DNA of 15,311 nucleotides from an uncultured Syntrophobacterales bacterium (lineage in GTDB: Bacteria > Desulfobacterota > Syntrophia > Syntrophales > UBA5619). Shown piece by piece: positions 5,006 through 12,959 of this stretch. The notes beneath the pieces are model-generated. The model was not told the origin of the DNA. It ran no database searches and saw only the letters and a list, made by a program, of their open reading frames with translations. Position 1 is the stretch's first letter; each line of letters opens with the position of its first letter. The stretch covers positions 1 through 15,311 of the forward strand of contig CAIUXU010000408.1 in the NCBI GenBank assembly GCA_903903205.1. Direction: 5' to 3'. The translations under genes and the position numbers were made by a program.

Positions 5006-5053
5006 CGTGTGGGGGCTGCTGCATGATCCGCCGACCATCATGGCCCCCACACG
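5006..5053 (+). promoter_or_regulatory. long two-part hairpin just before the late operon
   Basis: CGTGTGGGGGC (5006-5016) pairs perfectly with GCCCCCACACG (5043-5053). Inside it CATGAT (5022-5027) pairs with ATCATG (5037-5042) around a 9-base loop, leaving only a TGCTG bulge. It ends 42 bases before the first late start codon. Without a T-run directly after it, a simple intrinsic terminator is doubtful. An RNA control element, or a DNA site for packaging or replication, are alternatives. Confidence 0.6.
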
Positions 5054-5095
5054 CCTTAATGTAAAGGTCGCGTTACTGTTTTTTTGAGGAGTGGC

Positions 5096-5317
5096 ATGCC
5101 GGACCTGCTGACCAAAGATGAGATCACCATTCGCTTCCAATACCACGCGCCGAAAACAGGGCAGCCTGAGAAATATCTTGTTATCCGCGCTGCGGCGAAA
5201 GATCTTGCGGGGATCATCGCGGCGGCTTGCCCGGACAGCCGGGAAAAAGCTTTGGCGGTTACCTGCTTGGAAGAATCCGTAATGTGGGCAAATGCCGCCA
5301 TTGCGCGGCGAGAGTAA
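5096..5317 (+). CDS. acb2: Acb2/Tad1-like anti-defence protein (cyclic-nucleotide sponge candidate)
   Basis: The 73-residue protein matches from memory the small phage family containing Acb2 (anti-CBASS) and Tad1 (anti-Thoeris). An N-terminal segment IRFQYHAPKTGQPEKY (12-27) is followed by an amphipathic helix (VIRAAAKDLAGIIAAACP), a turn with PDSREKA (46-52), and a second helix ending EESVMWANAAIAR (59-71). Known members are small helical proteins that assemble into oligomers and trap signalling nucleotides made by host CBASS or Thoeris systems, so the effector is not activated. The nucleotide bound here cannot be predicted. ATG 5096 follows GAGGAG; an upstream in-frame TTG (5084) is less likely. 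It opens the late operon, six bases before the small terminase gene. A merely structural role is the alternative. Confidence 0.72.
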   Translation: MPDLLTKDEITIRFQYHAPKTGQPEKYLVIRAAAKDLAGIIAAACPDSREKALAVTCLEESVMWANAAIARRE

Positions 5318-5323
5318 TAATCG

Positions 5324-5968
5324 ATGGCGAGCAAGATTGAAAAGCTGGGGTTGGTGAAGCGGATCGAGGATCTGATCGCTTCTGGCACTTCGACCTCTGA
5401 AGCCATTTCGTCCGCATTGAAGGCGGAAGGATTCACCGTATCACAGCCCACCATTTCCCGATATCTCAAACGCACCCGCGAAGAGCGCCGCGAAGAGACG
5501 CAGAAGATCCTCTCTGACCATGTTCAGGCCCATGTCCCCGGCGATTTGACAGCCCTGGAGACGATGGAGGCGCAGTGTCTGGACTGGGCGCAGGAAGACA
5601 ACGCCGCTTTTGCCCACCGTCTGGCCGGGCGGAACATTGCCGCCAAGCTGGATGAATGGGTGTCGGTCATTCTCGCCGCGAACAAGAACGCCGTCCATAC
5701 CGAAGCTGAAGAGCTGGAAGATGCGCGGACCCTCGCCGTCAAAGAGATCATGGCGCAGGCGATTGGCTTTGTGGCCGACGAGTTTGCCGTCCAGCGGGCG
5801 CGCCTGCTTGCGATGCAGCGGGCCAGCAACATCATCGAAATGAAACTCCGTTACGCGGGCCTCATGGGCGAGAAGGAAGGCAACGTCTTCATCCTCGGCA
5901 ACGACGACCGCCTGGAGAAGGACGAGAACACCGGCCGCTTCCTGGTCATCAAGGGAGGCAAAGACTGA
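5324..5968 (+). CDS. terS: terminase small subunit
   Basis: The 214-residue protein starts with a helix-turn-helix-like region (about residues 10-50: VKRIEDLIASGTSTSEAISS, then FTVSQPTISRYLKRTREERR). A long helical middle rich in Ala, Glu and Arg follows, and then a short strand-like C-terminus. Small terminase subunits recognise the packaging site with an N-terminal DNA-binding domain and form rings through helices that dock on the large subunit. The assignment rests mainly on its place directly before the large terminase, with a TGATG junction, plus the DNA-binding start. The ribosome site (GAGAG) is weak, so coupling to the upstream gene is likely. Confidence 0.75.
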   Translation: MASKIEKLGLVKRIEDLIASGTSTSEAISSALKAEGFTVSQPTISRYLKRTREERREETQKILSDHVQAHVPGDLTALETMEAQCLDWAQEDNAAFAHRLAGRNIAAKLDEWVSVILAANKNAVHTEAEELEDARTLAVKEIMAQAIGFVADEFAVQRARLLAMQRASNIIEMKLRYAGLMGEKEGNVFILGNDDRLEKDENTGRFLVIKGGKD

Positions 5969-7434
5969 TGGCCCGTGAAGACCTGATCTTTGCCCTCACC
6001 ACCACACAGCAGAAATTCGTTCAGAGCCGCGCCAATATCGTGCAGCTTGTCGGACCCATGGGGGAGGGAAAGTCGTTCACAGGTGTTGTCGGGATGATTC
6101 ACCACGCCGCACGATGCGGAATCCGCTTACAAGCCGCATGGATACGCGATACGTTGGAAAATATCAAGACATCAACGGTCCAGACAGTAACGGAAATTCT
6201 AGGAGACTGGGCGGTTTTCAAGGACAACTCAAAGAAGCTCCACATTCGCACGAATCCGCCGGTCGATGTTGATCTTTTCGGCATCGACGACCCGGCATCG
6301 ATCTCCAAGCTTCAGGGGCCGCTGTATGGGTGCATCACCCTGGAGGAGCCCGCGCCAATCCATGAGCGCGCAAACGCCGGGCTGCCCAAAGAGGTTTTCC
6401 TGATGGCGATTGCCCGCGCCGGACGGCAGAAGGGATCGTTTCCACGCCTCCAGGTGCTCCACAACCCCGGCGACGACACCCACTGGACGAGCGATCTCAT
6501 TGACGACCCCCACGAATACATGACCGCAGAGGACGGCACGATCATCTACAAGGATACTTTCTTCATCCCCAAGGGAGAGAACACCCACCTGACCCCAATA
6601 CAGCGTGCGATGAACCAGGCCGCGTTTAAAGACGACAAGGGCAAGTGGGAGCGATACGTCGAGGGAAATGTCGCGACGGTCATGGAGGGCAAGAAGGTTC
6701 TTGCGCCATATAACCCGGCCATCCACATGTCGCAGAAGATCCTCCCCGTCTATCCTGATTTGCAAGGCATTCGCGCCTGGGACGGTTTCGGGCATCCGTG
6801 TTGTATCATCGCCCAATACAATCCCGCCGGACAGTTGGTCATCCACGATTCTCTCTATGCCGAAGGTTGCGGAGTCGAGGAGTTGATCGAGGAGCAGCTT
6901 CTGCCGCTCCTGGCCACACCCAAGTATAAAGGGAAGATTCTCGACGACTGGCGGGATGTAGGCGACCCGTCCATGGCCACCGCCGATCAAAGCAGCAAGA
7001 AACGCTCCGGCGCCAAAGTGATTCGCGACATGCTGAAAACCCGTTTTGAACCCGGACCATCCCGCTGGACCAACCGGATCGAGCCGACGACGCATCACCT
7101 GAAAAGGCTTGTCGGCGACGGTATCCCCGCGATCATCCTCTCCGCTTCCGCCAAGGTCTTGAACCGTGCGCTCAAAGGCGGCTGGCATTGGAAGATTGAC
7201 AACTCCGGCCATATCATGGGGACGACCCCGGTAAAGGATGAACACTCCCATCCGGGCGAGTCGTTTATTTATCTGGTCTCCACGCTCATGCCCAACGACG
7301 CGACCCGGAATCGCAAACGAAAGGCGCCACAGGCGGAGATGAATCGAATTTTGAGTTACGCATCGGGCGGGAGATCCGGAAACGCGATGATCCCGCAAGG
7401 TTATCCGATAGCAGTGGGGCAGGGAAGGATCTGA
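5968..7434 (+). CDS. terL: terminase large subunit (ATPase and nuclease)
   Basis: The 488-residue protein is the packaging motor. The ATPase half has a Walker A motif GPMGEGKS (29-36), a Walker B with catalytic acids in GCITLEEP (121-128), and a coupling-type motif HNPGD (165-169). The C-terminal half looks like the RNase-H-like nuclease that cuts concatemers: candidate metal ligands are Asp272 in RAWDGF, Asp333 in VGDPS, and the acidic/His cluster in KDEHSHPGES near the end. It would cleave phage DNA and pump it through the portal into the procapsid. Length is normal for the family. The start overlaps the small-subunit stop by one base. Confidence 0.92.
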   Translation: MAREDLIFALTTTQQKFVQSRANIVQLVGPMGEGKSFTGVVGMIHHAARCGIRLQAAWIRDTLENIKTSTVQTVTEILGDWAVFKDNSKKLHIRTNPPVDVDLFGIDDPASISKLQGPLYGCITLEEPAPIHERANAGLPKEVFLMAIARAGRQKGSFPRLQVLHNPGDDTHWTSDLIDDPHEYMTAEDGTIIYKDTFFIPKGENTHLTPIQRAMNQAAFKDDKGKWERYVEGNVATVMEGKKVLAPYNPAIHMSQKILPVYPDLQGIRAWDGFGHPCCIIAQYNPAGQLVIHDSLYAEGCGVEELIEEQLLPLLATPKYKGKILDDWRDVGDPSMATADQSSKKRSGAKVIRDMLKTRFEPGPSRWTNRIEPTTHHLKRLVGDGIPAIILSASAKVLNRALKGGWHWKIDNSGHIMGTTPVKDEHSHPGESFIYLVSTLMPNDATRNRKRKAPQAEMNRILSYASGGRSGNAMIPQGYPIAVGQGRI

Positions 7435-7436
7435 AA

Positions 7437-7607
7437 ATGGGATTGGATGAGTTGAACCAGGTCAGGCAGTGTCTTTACGAGGCGAATAATCAGCTCAGCG
7501 GGAAGTTGCTTGTCAGCAGGGATTTGATGTTGGGAACATTACAGGATGCGCTGGATTTGGTCACAGAGGCGATCCTGAAGGAGAAGCACAATGGCCGTCA
7601 AGGGTAA
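7437..7607 (+). CDS. small helical protein between terminase and portal
   Basis: This 56-residue frame (MGLDELNQVRQCLYEANNQL and onward) is predicted to be almost wholly helical with heptad-like leucines. GGAAGGA precedes the ATG, the start is two bases after the large-terminase stop, and the end overlaps the next gene by 17 bases. The frame looks coding because it fills the gap exactly. No family recognised. Confidence 0.55.
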   Translation: MGLDELNQVRQCLYEANNQLSGKLLVSRDLMLGTLQDALDLVTEAILKEKHNGRQG

Positions 7608-7860
7608 AAAAGACCGTTACTTTGAACTGCGGCAGGGTGGCCCCTACGACGCTCCGGGAGAATCAACCGAGATCTATAAGTGTACCGATTGCGGATCAGA
7701 GACCACGCCCGCCGATGGCTGGAATGGCGCGCCGAATCCGCACAAATGCCACCCCGGTTGCCGGGCAAATCACGGAGACTGGAAGATTGGCGGCGCGACA
7801 CGGTTATTCAAGCGAAACTTTGACAGGGTTTTCCCGAACGCGCCTGGGGCGGGATTGTAG
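7591..7860 (+). CDS. zinc-knuckle protein between terminase and portal
   Basis: The 89-residue basic protein contains CTDCG (31-35) and KCHPGC (52-57), a likely zinc site, with a tryptophan-rich loop between them and a basic tail (LFKRNFDRVFP). AAGGAG lies shortly before the ATG. Small zinc proteins at this position in packaging operons are often uncharacterised; an HNH endonuclease is unlikely because the His-Asn-His core is absent. Function unknown. Confidence 0.6.
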   Translation: MAVKGKKDRYFELRQGGPYDAPGESTEIYKCTDCGSETTPADGWNGAPNPHKCHPGCRANHGDWKIGGATRLFKRNFDRVFPNAPGAGL

Positions 7861-7868
7861 GTGTGGAA

Positions 7869-8036
7869 ATGTTAACCCAAAAAGTTAACCCGAAAACCAA
7901 GCGCAAGGAATATGCCCTGATGTCTCAGGACGGCGGGAAAGTCCTTCAGTATTTCGGGAAGGTAAAGCCCTCTCCGGAGGCGGTGGCCAAGGTTGAGGAA
8001 CGGGTAGCGTACTACAAAAACAAAGGGAAAAGTTGA
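7869..8036 (+). CDS. small basic phage protein upstream of portal
   Basis: The 55-residue lysine-rich frame (MLTQKVNPKTKRKEYALMSQ and onward) fills the gap before the portal gene, whose ATG begins two bases after the stop. The reading YALMSQDGGKVLQYFGKVKP, a strand-loop-strand then a helix, resembles short proteins found in other phage packaging operons, but I cannot name the family. The ribosome site is weak (TAGGTG). The first codons contain GTTAACCC twice. Confidence 0.5.
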   Translation: MLTQKVNPKTKRKEYALMSQDGGKVLQYFGKVKPSPEAVAKVEERVAYYKNKGKS

Positions 8037-8037
8037 G

Positions 8038-10008
8038 ATGGAACTCAAAGACCCACGGACTGAAGAGCTGTTGATGCGCGCCCGGGAGATCACGCGGGGG
8101 CAGGATCAGGTTGCAAAGCCGAACATGGACGAGCAGGAGCTTGCCGAACGCGAAGAGGCGGCGCAGGCTTATGCGGGCGAGGAAGAGAAGCACTTTGTGG
8201 ACTATCTTCAGGATTGCGTCAAGCAATCGGCTGCCGCCATGGAGGAGATCCGCAAGACACAACTGGATTGCTACGATTGCTACAAGGAAAACAAGCCGGT
8301 CTCCTACTCCAAAAAAGAGCCCTGGCAGTCGCAGATTGTCATCCCCAAGCCGTTCGCCACGGTCCAGTATGGCGCAAGCGCAATCAAAAAGGCATTCACG
8401 CCGAAGTTTCTCTCTGTCCGCAATCCGAAGGACGAGCGGGCCGGGCGGTTCTGGCAGCGGGTGATGGACGATCAGTTGAACGAGCAGGCCGCAAATTTCA
8501 CGATCCGGTTCACCGACGCGGTGACCATGTCGCTTGCCATCGGCGTTTCGATGGAGATGATCCCGCGCTTCGTGCCGGGCCGTGGCCTTGAATACTGCCT
8601 GGTCGAGCCGTGGAAGATTCACCGAGACCCCGATTCGATGAGCCGCGACAACCAGTCCGGCATCTACTGGATTCATCAGGAATATCTGGACTGGTACATC
8701 CTCAAGGAAGGCGAAAAGAACGGACAGTATCGCAACGTGGCCCGCTGCATCGAAGAGACGGAGACCACCGCCGACGACTTCCTGACGAAAGAGGCGATTG
8801 CCGAACGGAAAAAGCAGATTTGGCAGCGGTCCGAATTCCGCAAGATGGTGCAAGTCTCTGAATTCTGGGGGACGATCCTTGGACCCAAAGGCGATCTCCT
8901 GCTGCCCAATGCGCGTTACACCGTGGCCGGTGGCCGGGTGATCCGCCTGCCCGAAAAGAACAGTTACGAAACGCTCCGCTGGCCAGGGTGCGCTTTTTCG
9001 CCTATGCCTGACCTTCTCTGCTTTGGCGGGCGCGGACTGCTGGAAGGGGTGCTTACGGTCTGGGAGGCGATGTGCAACATCATGTGCCTGCACCAGGATT
9101 ACCTCCTCTGGATCGTAAACCCGATGCACGAAATCAACATCGATGCGCTGGACAACCCCGCCGACGTGAAGACCTACCCCGGCAAGGAGTATATCACGAG
9201 AGACACCGCCAATGGCCAGCAGGCGGTCCGTTCCGTGCAGCGACGATTCGTGACCAACGAGATCCTGGCCAACATGCAGTACCACGACCAGAACTTTCAA
9301 CGTGGTTCGCTTGTGACCGACGGCATCCAGGGGCTTCCGGGATTCCGCAAAGACATGACCTACCGCGAATCGGCCCAAAACCTCGACCAGGCGCTGGGCG
9401 TCTATTCGCTCATGGGCGAGAACATCGAGGCGGGCGCCATTGCCGCGATCTGCGCCGGCGCGGAGATGATCTATCACCATGCCGGTTACGCCGATTATCA
9501 GCGGATTTTCACGGAGAAAGAGTTGCAGGAATTCGGGATTTACGCCGATCCCTACTCGCCCAATGGCGTAAGCGGTGTGCCGCCGATTGACGGCGCATTC
9601 CATGTCTCAGGGATGCAGGCGCTGATGCGCGAGAACGAGGCGCTCATGAATATCCGCACGCTCATCCTGCCGCTCCTCGGTCAGGGCGGGCAGCCCAGTG
9701 TCTTTACCCCATACCTGAAACCTTACGAGATCCTGAAGGCGATCGAAACCCGTACGAATCTCCGCGACGAGAATATCATCGTGAACGAGAATGAGGCCAA
9801 ACAGATTCAGGCGCAACAGTATCAGCAACTTGCCGCACAGCAGCAGGCGCAGCAGCAACAGCAGGATATCGCCCAGGCCGGGCAGACGACCGACCTGATG
9901 GCGAAGATGGACCAGATAGGCGCACAGCAAACTCCAACACAAAACCCAACCCAAACGCCGACAGCGGCAACACCCGGAATGGCGGGAGAAGGAGCGCAGA
10001 ATGCTTAA
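8038..10008 (+). CDS. portal protein
   Basis: The 656-residue protein sits between the large terminase and the scaffold and capsid genes, where portals are found. The N-terminal part is charged and helical. Then comes a portal-like core: EPWQSQIVIPKPFATVQYGA, IKKAFTPKFLSVRN, a helix with RFWQRVMDDQLNEQAANFTI, an IGVSMEMIPRF strand segment and VEPWKIHRDPDS. The last 74 residues are low complexity, with Gln runs (about 590-612) followed by Pro/Thr repeats. Portals form a 12-subunit ring at one capsid vertex through which DNA passes. The size fits the large portals of short-tailed phages. The end overlaps the next gene by eight bases. Confidence 0.82.
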   Translation: MELKDPRTEELLMRAREITRGQDQVAKPNMDEQELAEREEAAQAYAGEEEKHFVDYLQDCVKQSAAAMEEIRKTQLDCYDCYKENKPVSYSKKEPWQSQIVIPKPFATVQYGASAIKKAFTPKFLSVRNPKDERAGRFWQRVMDDQLNEQAANFTIRFTDAVTMSLAIGVSMEMIPRFVPGRGLEYCLVEPWKIHRDPDSMSRDNQSGIYWIHQEYLDWYILKEGEKNGQYRNVARCIEETETTADDFLTKEAIAERKKQIWQRSEFRKMVQVSEFWGTILGPKGDLLLPNARYTVAGGRVIRLPEKNSYETLRWPGCAFSPMPDLLCFGGRGLLEGVLTVWEAMCNIMCLHQDYLLWIVNPMHEINIDALDNPADVKTYPGKEYITRDTANGQQAVRSVQRRFVTNEILANMQYHDQNFQRGSLVTDGIQGLPGFRKDMTYRESAQNLDQALGVYSLMGENIEAGAIAAICAGAEMIYHHAGYADYQRIFTEKELQEFGIYADPYSPNGVSGVPPIDGAFHVSGMQALMRENEALMNIRTLILPLLGQGGQPSVFTPYLKPYEILKAIETRTNLRDENIIVNENEAKQIQAQQYQQLAAQQQAQQQQQDIAQAGQTTDLMAKMDQIGAQQTPTQNPTQTPTAATPGMAGEGAQNA

Positions 10009-10324
10009 CTCCGGAGTCAGAATCGATCCAGTTACCGGACGGCCGTTGGAGCAGGTTACGGCTGAACGCGACTACACGAACGAGAAACAGCAGGAGGCCA
10101 TGCTGAAGGAGCAGGCTGACTGGTTTGAGGTGACGAAGACCGAGGCGGGCGCGAAGATTCTGGAGCTGGTCAACGGGAAATTGACGAAGCGGATTGACGC
10201 GCTGATCAAGGATGATCCCGAGGCAGCGGCTTATGTGATGATCCTCCAGGAGATGGGCGTCAAGGAAGGGCTGGCCCGTGCGGCGTCAAAACAGATTTTC
10301 GAGCGGTATGTGAAGAAGGAATAA
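10001..10324 (+). CDS. conserved protein between portal and scaffold
   Basis: The 107-residue protein is mainly helical, begins MLNSGVRIDPVTGRPLEQVT, and has a charged central region (TNEKQQEAMLKEQADWFEV). No catalytic motif, signal or membrane segment is visible. AAGGAG lies inside the 3' end of the portal gene and sets the ATG, giving an 8-base overlap. Position suggests a role in head assembly, perhaps with portal or scaffold, but this is context only. Confidence 0.6.
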   Translation: MLNSGVRIDPVTGRPLEQVTAERDYTNEKQQEAMLKEQADWFEVTKTEAGAKILELVNGKLTKRIDALIKDDPEAAAYVMILQEMGVKEGLARAASKQIFERYVKKE

Positions 10325-10367
10325 CACGGCCCCCGGGAACCGGGAACACGCCGCATAAGGAGCAGTT

Positions 10368-11405
10368 ATGGCAAAGAATTCCAACGAGGATATGCAGACC
10401 ACACCCGACCTCGACCAGGCCATGAGGGAAGGGCAGCAAACGTTTGACGGGGGAGACCCTGACACGGCTGCCGCACCACTCATTCCCGGTTCAACGGGTC
10501 CTGACGACACCACCACGGACGACGAACCAAACGCAACAGACAAGGGAGAGGATCTTCCGGCAGGCGACACAACAAAGGCGGATGGCGAAACACCTGAAGA
10601 GATCGCGGCTCGCACCAAAAAGGGAGACATGCTCCCCGAGACCGGCTTCCGGTTCAAAGACCATACCGAGGCCGAAAAGGGCTACCGGGAACTCCAGGGA
10701 CGGACGACCAAGGCCGAACAGCGCGCCAAGGCCGTAGAGGAGGAGATGTATCGCCTCCAGAACGCCGATCGCCTCCGGGCGGAAGCGGCTGCCGCCAGGG
10801 CAACCGTGATCGATTACGCCGCGACGCGACGCGCACAGGCGCTCGAAGAGATCGACGGGCTCGATCCGGAGGACAAAGAGTATCGCAAAAAAGCAGCCAC
10901 GCTCTTGAGCCAGGCCGACATCGACATTTACGAACGCTATCAGACGCAGGGACGAACCGCCCCCGCAGCCACGCCCGCGCAAGAAACCGAACGGAACGCG
11001 GCAGCGGCAGAAGCGCCCCCGGTGGATACGGCGAAGGTAACGAAGTATGTCCAGGAGAAATTGGTCGCTGAGGGTTATGAGGCCAATGATTCGCTCTTCT
11101 GGAGTTATGCCGGCCATGCACCGCAAAAAGACGAAAAAGGGATGCCCACGTTGCTCGACGACCAGATTCAGTGGGCCATGTCACAGACCAAACAATATCA
11201 CGAAAGTATCCGTGCGAAGTTAAAGACCGAAGAAGAGGCCAGGGTTACAGAGGGTGTCCGCAAGAAACAGGCGGCCGACCTCCCCCTGGGTCGTGGAACT
11301 TCCGGCGCTGGCACATCCGCCGGCAAGGGAGCCACAGCGCAGGACGACAAGCCCGTCAGCCTCGCCGACGCCGTTGACTTCGCCCAGGATCGAAGACGAC
11401 TATAG
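10368..11405 (+). CDS. scaffolding-like head assembly protein
   Basis: The 345-residue protein has the typical build of a scaffold. Residues 1-80 are acidic and disordered (many Asp, Thr, Pro). A long charged helix follows (about 105-200, from KAEQRAKAVEEEMYRLQNAD). Next are an Ala/Pro/Thr-rich linker and a C-terminal basic helical region with a Gly/Ala/Ser segment. Scaffolds line the inside of the procapsid and leave before DNA packaging; low conservation is normal, so placement directly before the capsid gene is the main support. AAGGAG precedes the ATG. A head protease is unlikely, as no Ser-His motif is apparent. Confidence 0.65.
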   Translation: MAKNSNEDMQTTPDLDQAMREGQQTFDGGDPDTAAAPLIPGSTGPDDTTTDDEPNATDKGEDLPAGDTTKADGETPEEIAARTKKGDMLPETGFRFKDHTEAEKGYRELQGRTTKAEQRAKAVEEEMYRLQNADRLRAEAAAARATVIDYAATRRAQALEEIDGLDPEDKEYRKKAATLLSQADIDIYERYQTQGRTAPAATPAQETERNAAAAEAPPVDTAKVTKYVQEKLVAEGYEANDSLFWSYAGHAPQKDEKGMPTLLDDQIQWAMSQTKQYHESIRAKLKTEEEARVTEGVRKKQAADLPLGRGTSGAGTSAGKGATAQDDKPVSLADAVDFAQDRRRL

Positions 11406-11419
11406 AGGAGGAAGCACAA

Positions 11420-12385
11420 ATGGGAAAGACCTTTACCTGGGCACTGGACGCCGAAACCGGTGTTTACAAGAGTCACGCACTATCCGGAGAGCTTTTGAAG
11501 CTGGCCGCATTGCAGTTCAAGATCGTTCCGTTCACCAAAAAGATCACCAAGTTCGGTAAGAAGATGGGCGATACCATCACCATGCCGTACTACAAGCCGG
11601 TAGCCGAGCCGACGACCGCGGAGCTTACCGAAGACATCCGCATCCCGATTGACCAGCTCACGATGGGCCATTATGCAATCACCATCAAAGAGTGGGGCCG
11701 TGGCGCGGAATACACGTCGCTTGCGGAAGACCTCTCCATGCTCAGCCCGAACGACGGCGCGCAGAAGGTTCTGAAAGATCAGATGAATCTCTGCATGGAC
11801 AAGGCCGCAGCGGAAGCCTTCACCGGGACCAATGCCAAGATCTGTTTCATCCCGACCTCCCTCACCGGCGGGACGATGGACACCGACGGCACCCCTTCCA
11901 CGACCGCGCTTTGTAACCTGACCAAGGACCACCTCGGCGTGATCCGCGATTACCTGGCCAACGACATCCACACCCCCGCTTACGACGGCGATCATTACAT
12001 CGGTCTTTTCGCCACCAAGGCGCTGCGCGGATTGAAGAACGACCGGGTCATCCAGGCGTTCCACCAGTACCTGCAGAAGGGCGACCTCCTCTACAAGAGC
12101 GAAGTCGGCATGGTGGAGAGCATCCGCCTCGTTGAAATCAACCACGAGAGCGCCTTCAGCAATGGCGTGGGCTCGGGCAGTGTGCTTGGCGAAGGGGTGG
12201 TCTTCGGGGAAGACGCCGTTGGCCGGATCGAGATCGAGTATCCCGAGCTCCGCGCACAGCCGAATTTCCAGGGCGATTTCGGCCGCAGAAAAGCGGTGGC
12301 CTGGTACGGGAAAGTGGCTTTTGACGTGATGTTCCAGAGCGCCACGGACCGCGAGTGCCGGATCATCAAGGTTGGGTCGCTGTAA
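11420..12385 (+). CDS. major capsid protein, N4-gp56-like
   Basis: The 321-residue protein is the probable shell subunit. A helical N-terminus (LLKLAALQFKIVPFTKKITK) is followed by GKKMGDTITMPYYKPVAEPT and then AELTEDIRIPIDQLTMGHYA. This is the pattern I recall for N4-gp56-type HK97-fold capsid proteins, with a GDT strand, a Pro/Thr turn and a long helix containing DLSMLSPNDGAQ. The middle (HYIGLFATKALRGLKN) and the C-terminal strand (VAFDVMFQSATDRECRIIKV) also fit. The strong GAGGAGG start and location after the scaffold agree. A P22-type coat is the alternative; the family name is less certain than the role. Confidence 0.8.
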   Translation: MGKTFTWALDAETGVYKSHALSGELLKLAALQFKIVPFTKKITKFGKKMGDTITMPYYKPVAEPTTAELTEDIRIPIDQLTMGHYAITIKEWGRGAEYTSLAEDLSMLSPNDGAQKVLKDQMNLCMDKAAAEAFTGTNAKICFIPTSLTGGTMDTDGTPSTTALCNLTKDHLGVIRDYLANDIHTPAYDGDHYIGLFATKALRGLKNDRVIQAFHQYLQKGDLLYKSEVGMVESIRLVEINHESAFSNGVGSGSVLGEGVVFGEDAVGRIEIEYPELRAQPNFQGDFGRRKAVAWYGKVAFDVMFQSATDRECRIIKVGSL

Positions 12386-12410
12386 CACCCGCCAACAATG
12401 ACGGATGACG

Positions 12411-12434
12411 CCGGGCGGGTTAATGCCCGCCCGG
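12411..12434 (+). terminator. perfect 9-bp hairpin after the capsid gene
   Basis: CCGGGCGGG (12411-12419) and CCCGCCCGG (12426-12434) pair perfectly around the loop TTAATG. No T-run follows, so it may be an attenuating or mRNA-protecting hairpin that sets a high capsid transcript level. It resembles the hairpin at 1503-1519, which also has a TTAAT loop and a following CCGGAT-CGA. Confidence 0.5.
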
Positions 12435-12471
12435 ATTCGATAAACCGATGGAATGAAGGAGGTACCAAAAC

Positions 12472-12936
12472 ATGTTGAGATCTGACGTTTTAATCGCGCT
12501 TCCGCTGCACCTTGCGGTGGATTTTGACGACGCAGCCGGGGTCGATATGGACCAGAGCCCGGCGGATGTCGGCAGTTTCGTGATTCCCTACCGTTGCGAG
12601 GTGTTTCTCGCAGGGGCCGTGGTCTGCGAAAGCTGCATCGGGACAAGCGGCACAACCCCCGTCGTGAAATACGACAAGCGGCCGACCGCCGGCGACGACA
12701 CATCCCGCGGCGATGGCGACATTGCCCACCTGATCCTGGCGACCACCGCAGCAGGCAAGGTGATGTATGACCGCGTAGCCAAGGGAACCGTCCTGGAACC
12801 GGGGGAAGAGGTGGTGGTCCAGCTTGTCACCGCCGCTACCGGATCGCCCAAGACCGGGCACATCAAACCGTTTTTGCTGGTCAAACAGATTCCGGAAGTG
12901 CTGGGGAATCTTTCCGACATGGTTGAGACGGCCTAA
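12472..12936 (+). CDS. putative capsid decoration protein, copy 1
   Basis: The 154-residue protein, rich in predicted beta strands, directly follows the capsid gene. It begins MLRSDVLIALPLHLAVDFDD. It includes a strand pair around IPYRCEVFLAGAVV, a turn DKRPTAGDDTSRGD, the segment AAGKVMYDRVAKGT, and a closing strand PFLLVKQIPEV. It has a tandem paralogue (next entry) with roughly 70 percent identical residues. Small beta-rich proteins encoded just after the capsid are often head decoration or cement proteins; this is inference from place, size and fold pattern. A head fibre or tail component is the alternative. AAGGAGG precedes the ATG. Confidence 0.6.
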   Translation: MLRSDVLIALPLHLAVDFDDAAGVDMDQSPADVGSFVIPYRCEVFLAGAVVCESCIGTSGTTPVVKYDKRPTAGDDTSRGDGDIAHLILATTAAGKVMYDRVAKGTVLEPGEEVVVQLVTAATGSPKTGHIKPFLLVKQIPEVLGNLSDMVETA

Positions 12937-12959
12937 CCAACCGGAAACAAGGAGGTAAC

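Noticed and set aside
6229..7398. Open frame of 389 codons on the - strand opposite the large terminase
   Set aside because: The + strand carries Walker motifs and normal terminase length. The - frame has no family resemblance or well-placed ribosome site.
7591..7860. HNH endonuclease next to terminase
   Set aside because: The cysteine knuckles are present, but the His-Asn-His catalytic core is not, and the protein is only 89 residues.
7885..9603. Open frame of 572 codons on the - strand opposite the portal gene
   Set aside because: It lies antisense to a clear portal gene. Such long shadow frames are expected opposite GC-rich coding sequence. Its translation is rich in His, Arg, Leu and Gly with no recognisable domain.
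11480..12703. Open frame of 407 codons on the - strand opposite the capsid gene
   Set aside because: It spans two good + strand genes and an intergenic hairpin. The sequence has the Arg/His/Gly character of a shadow frame.
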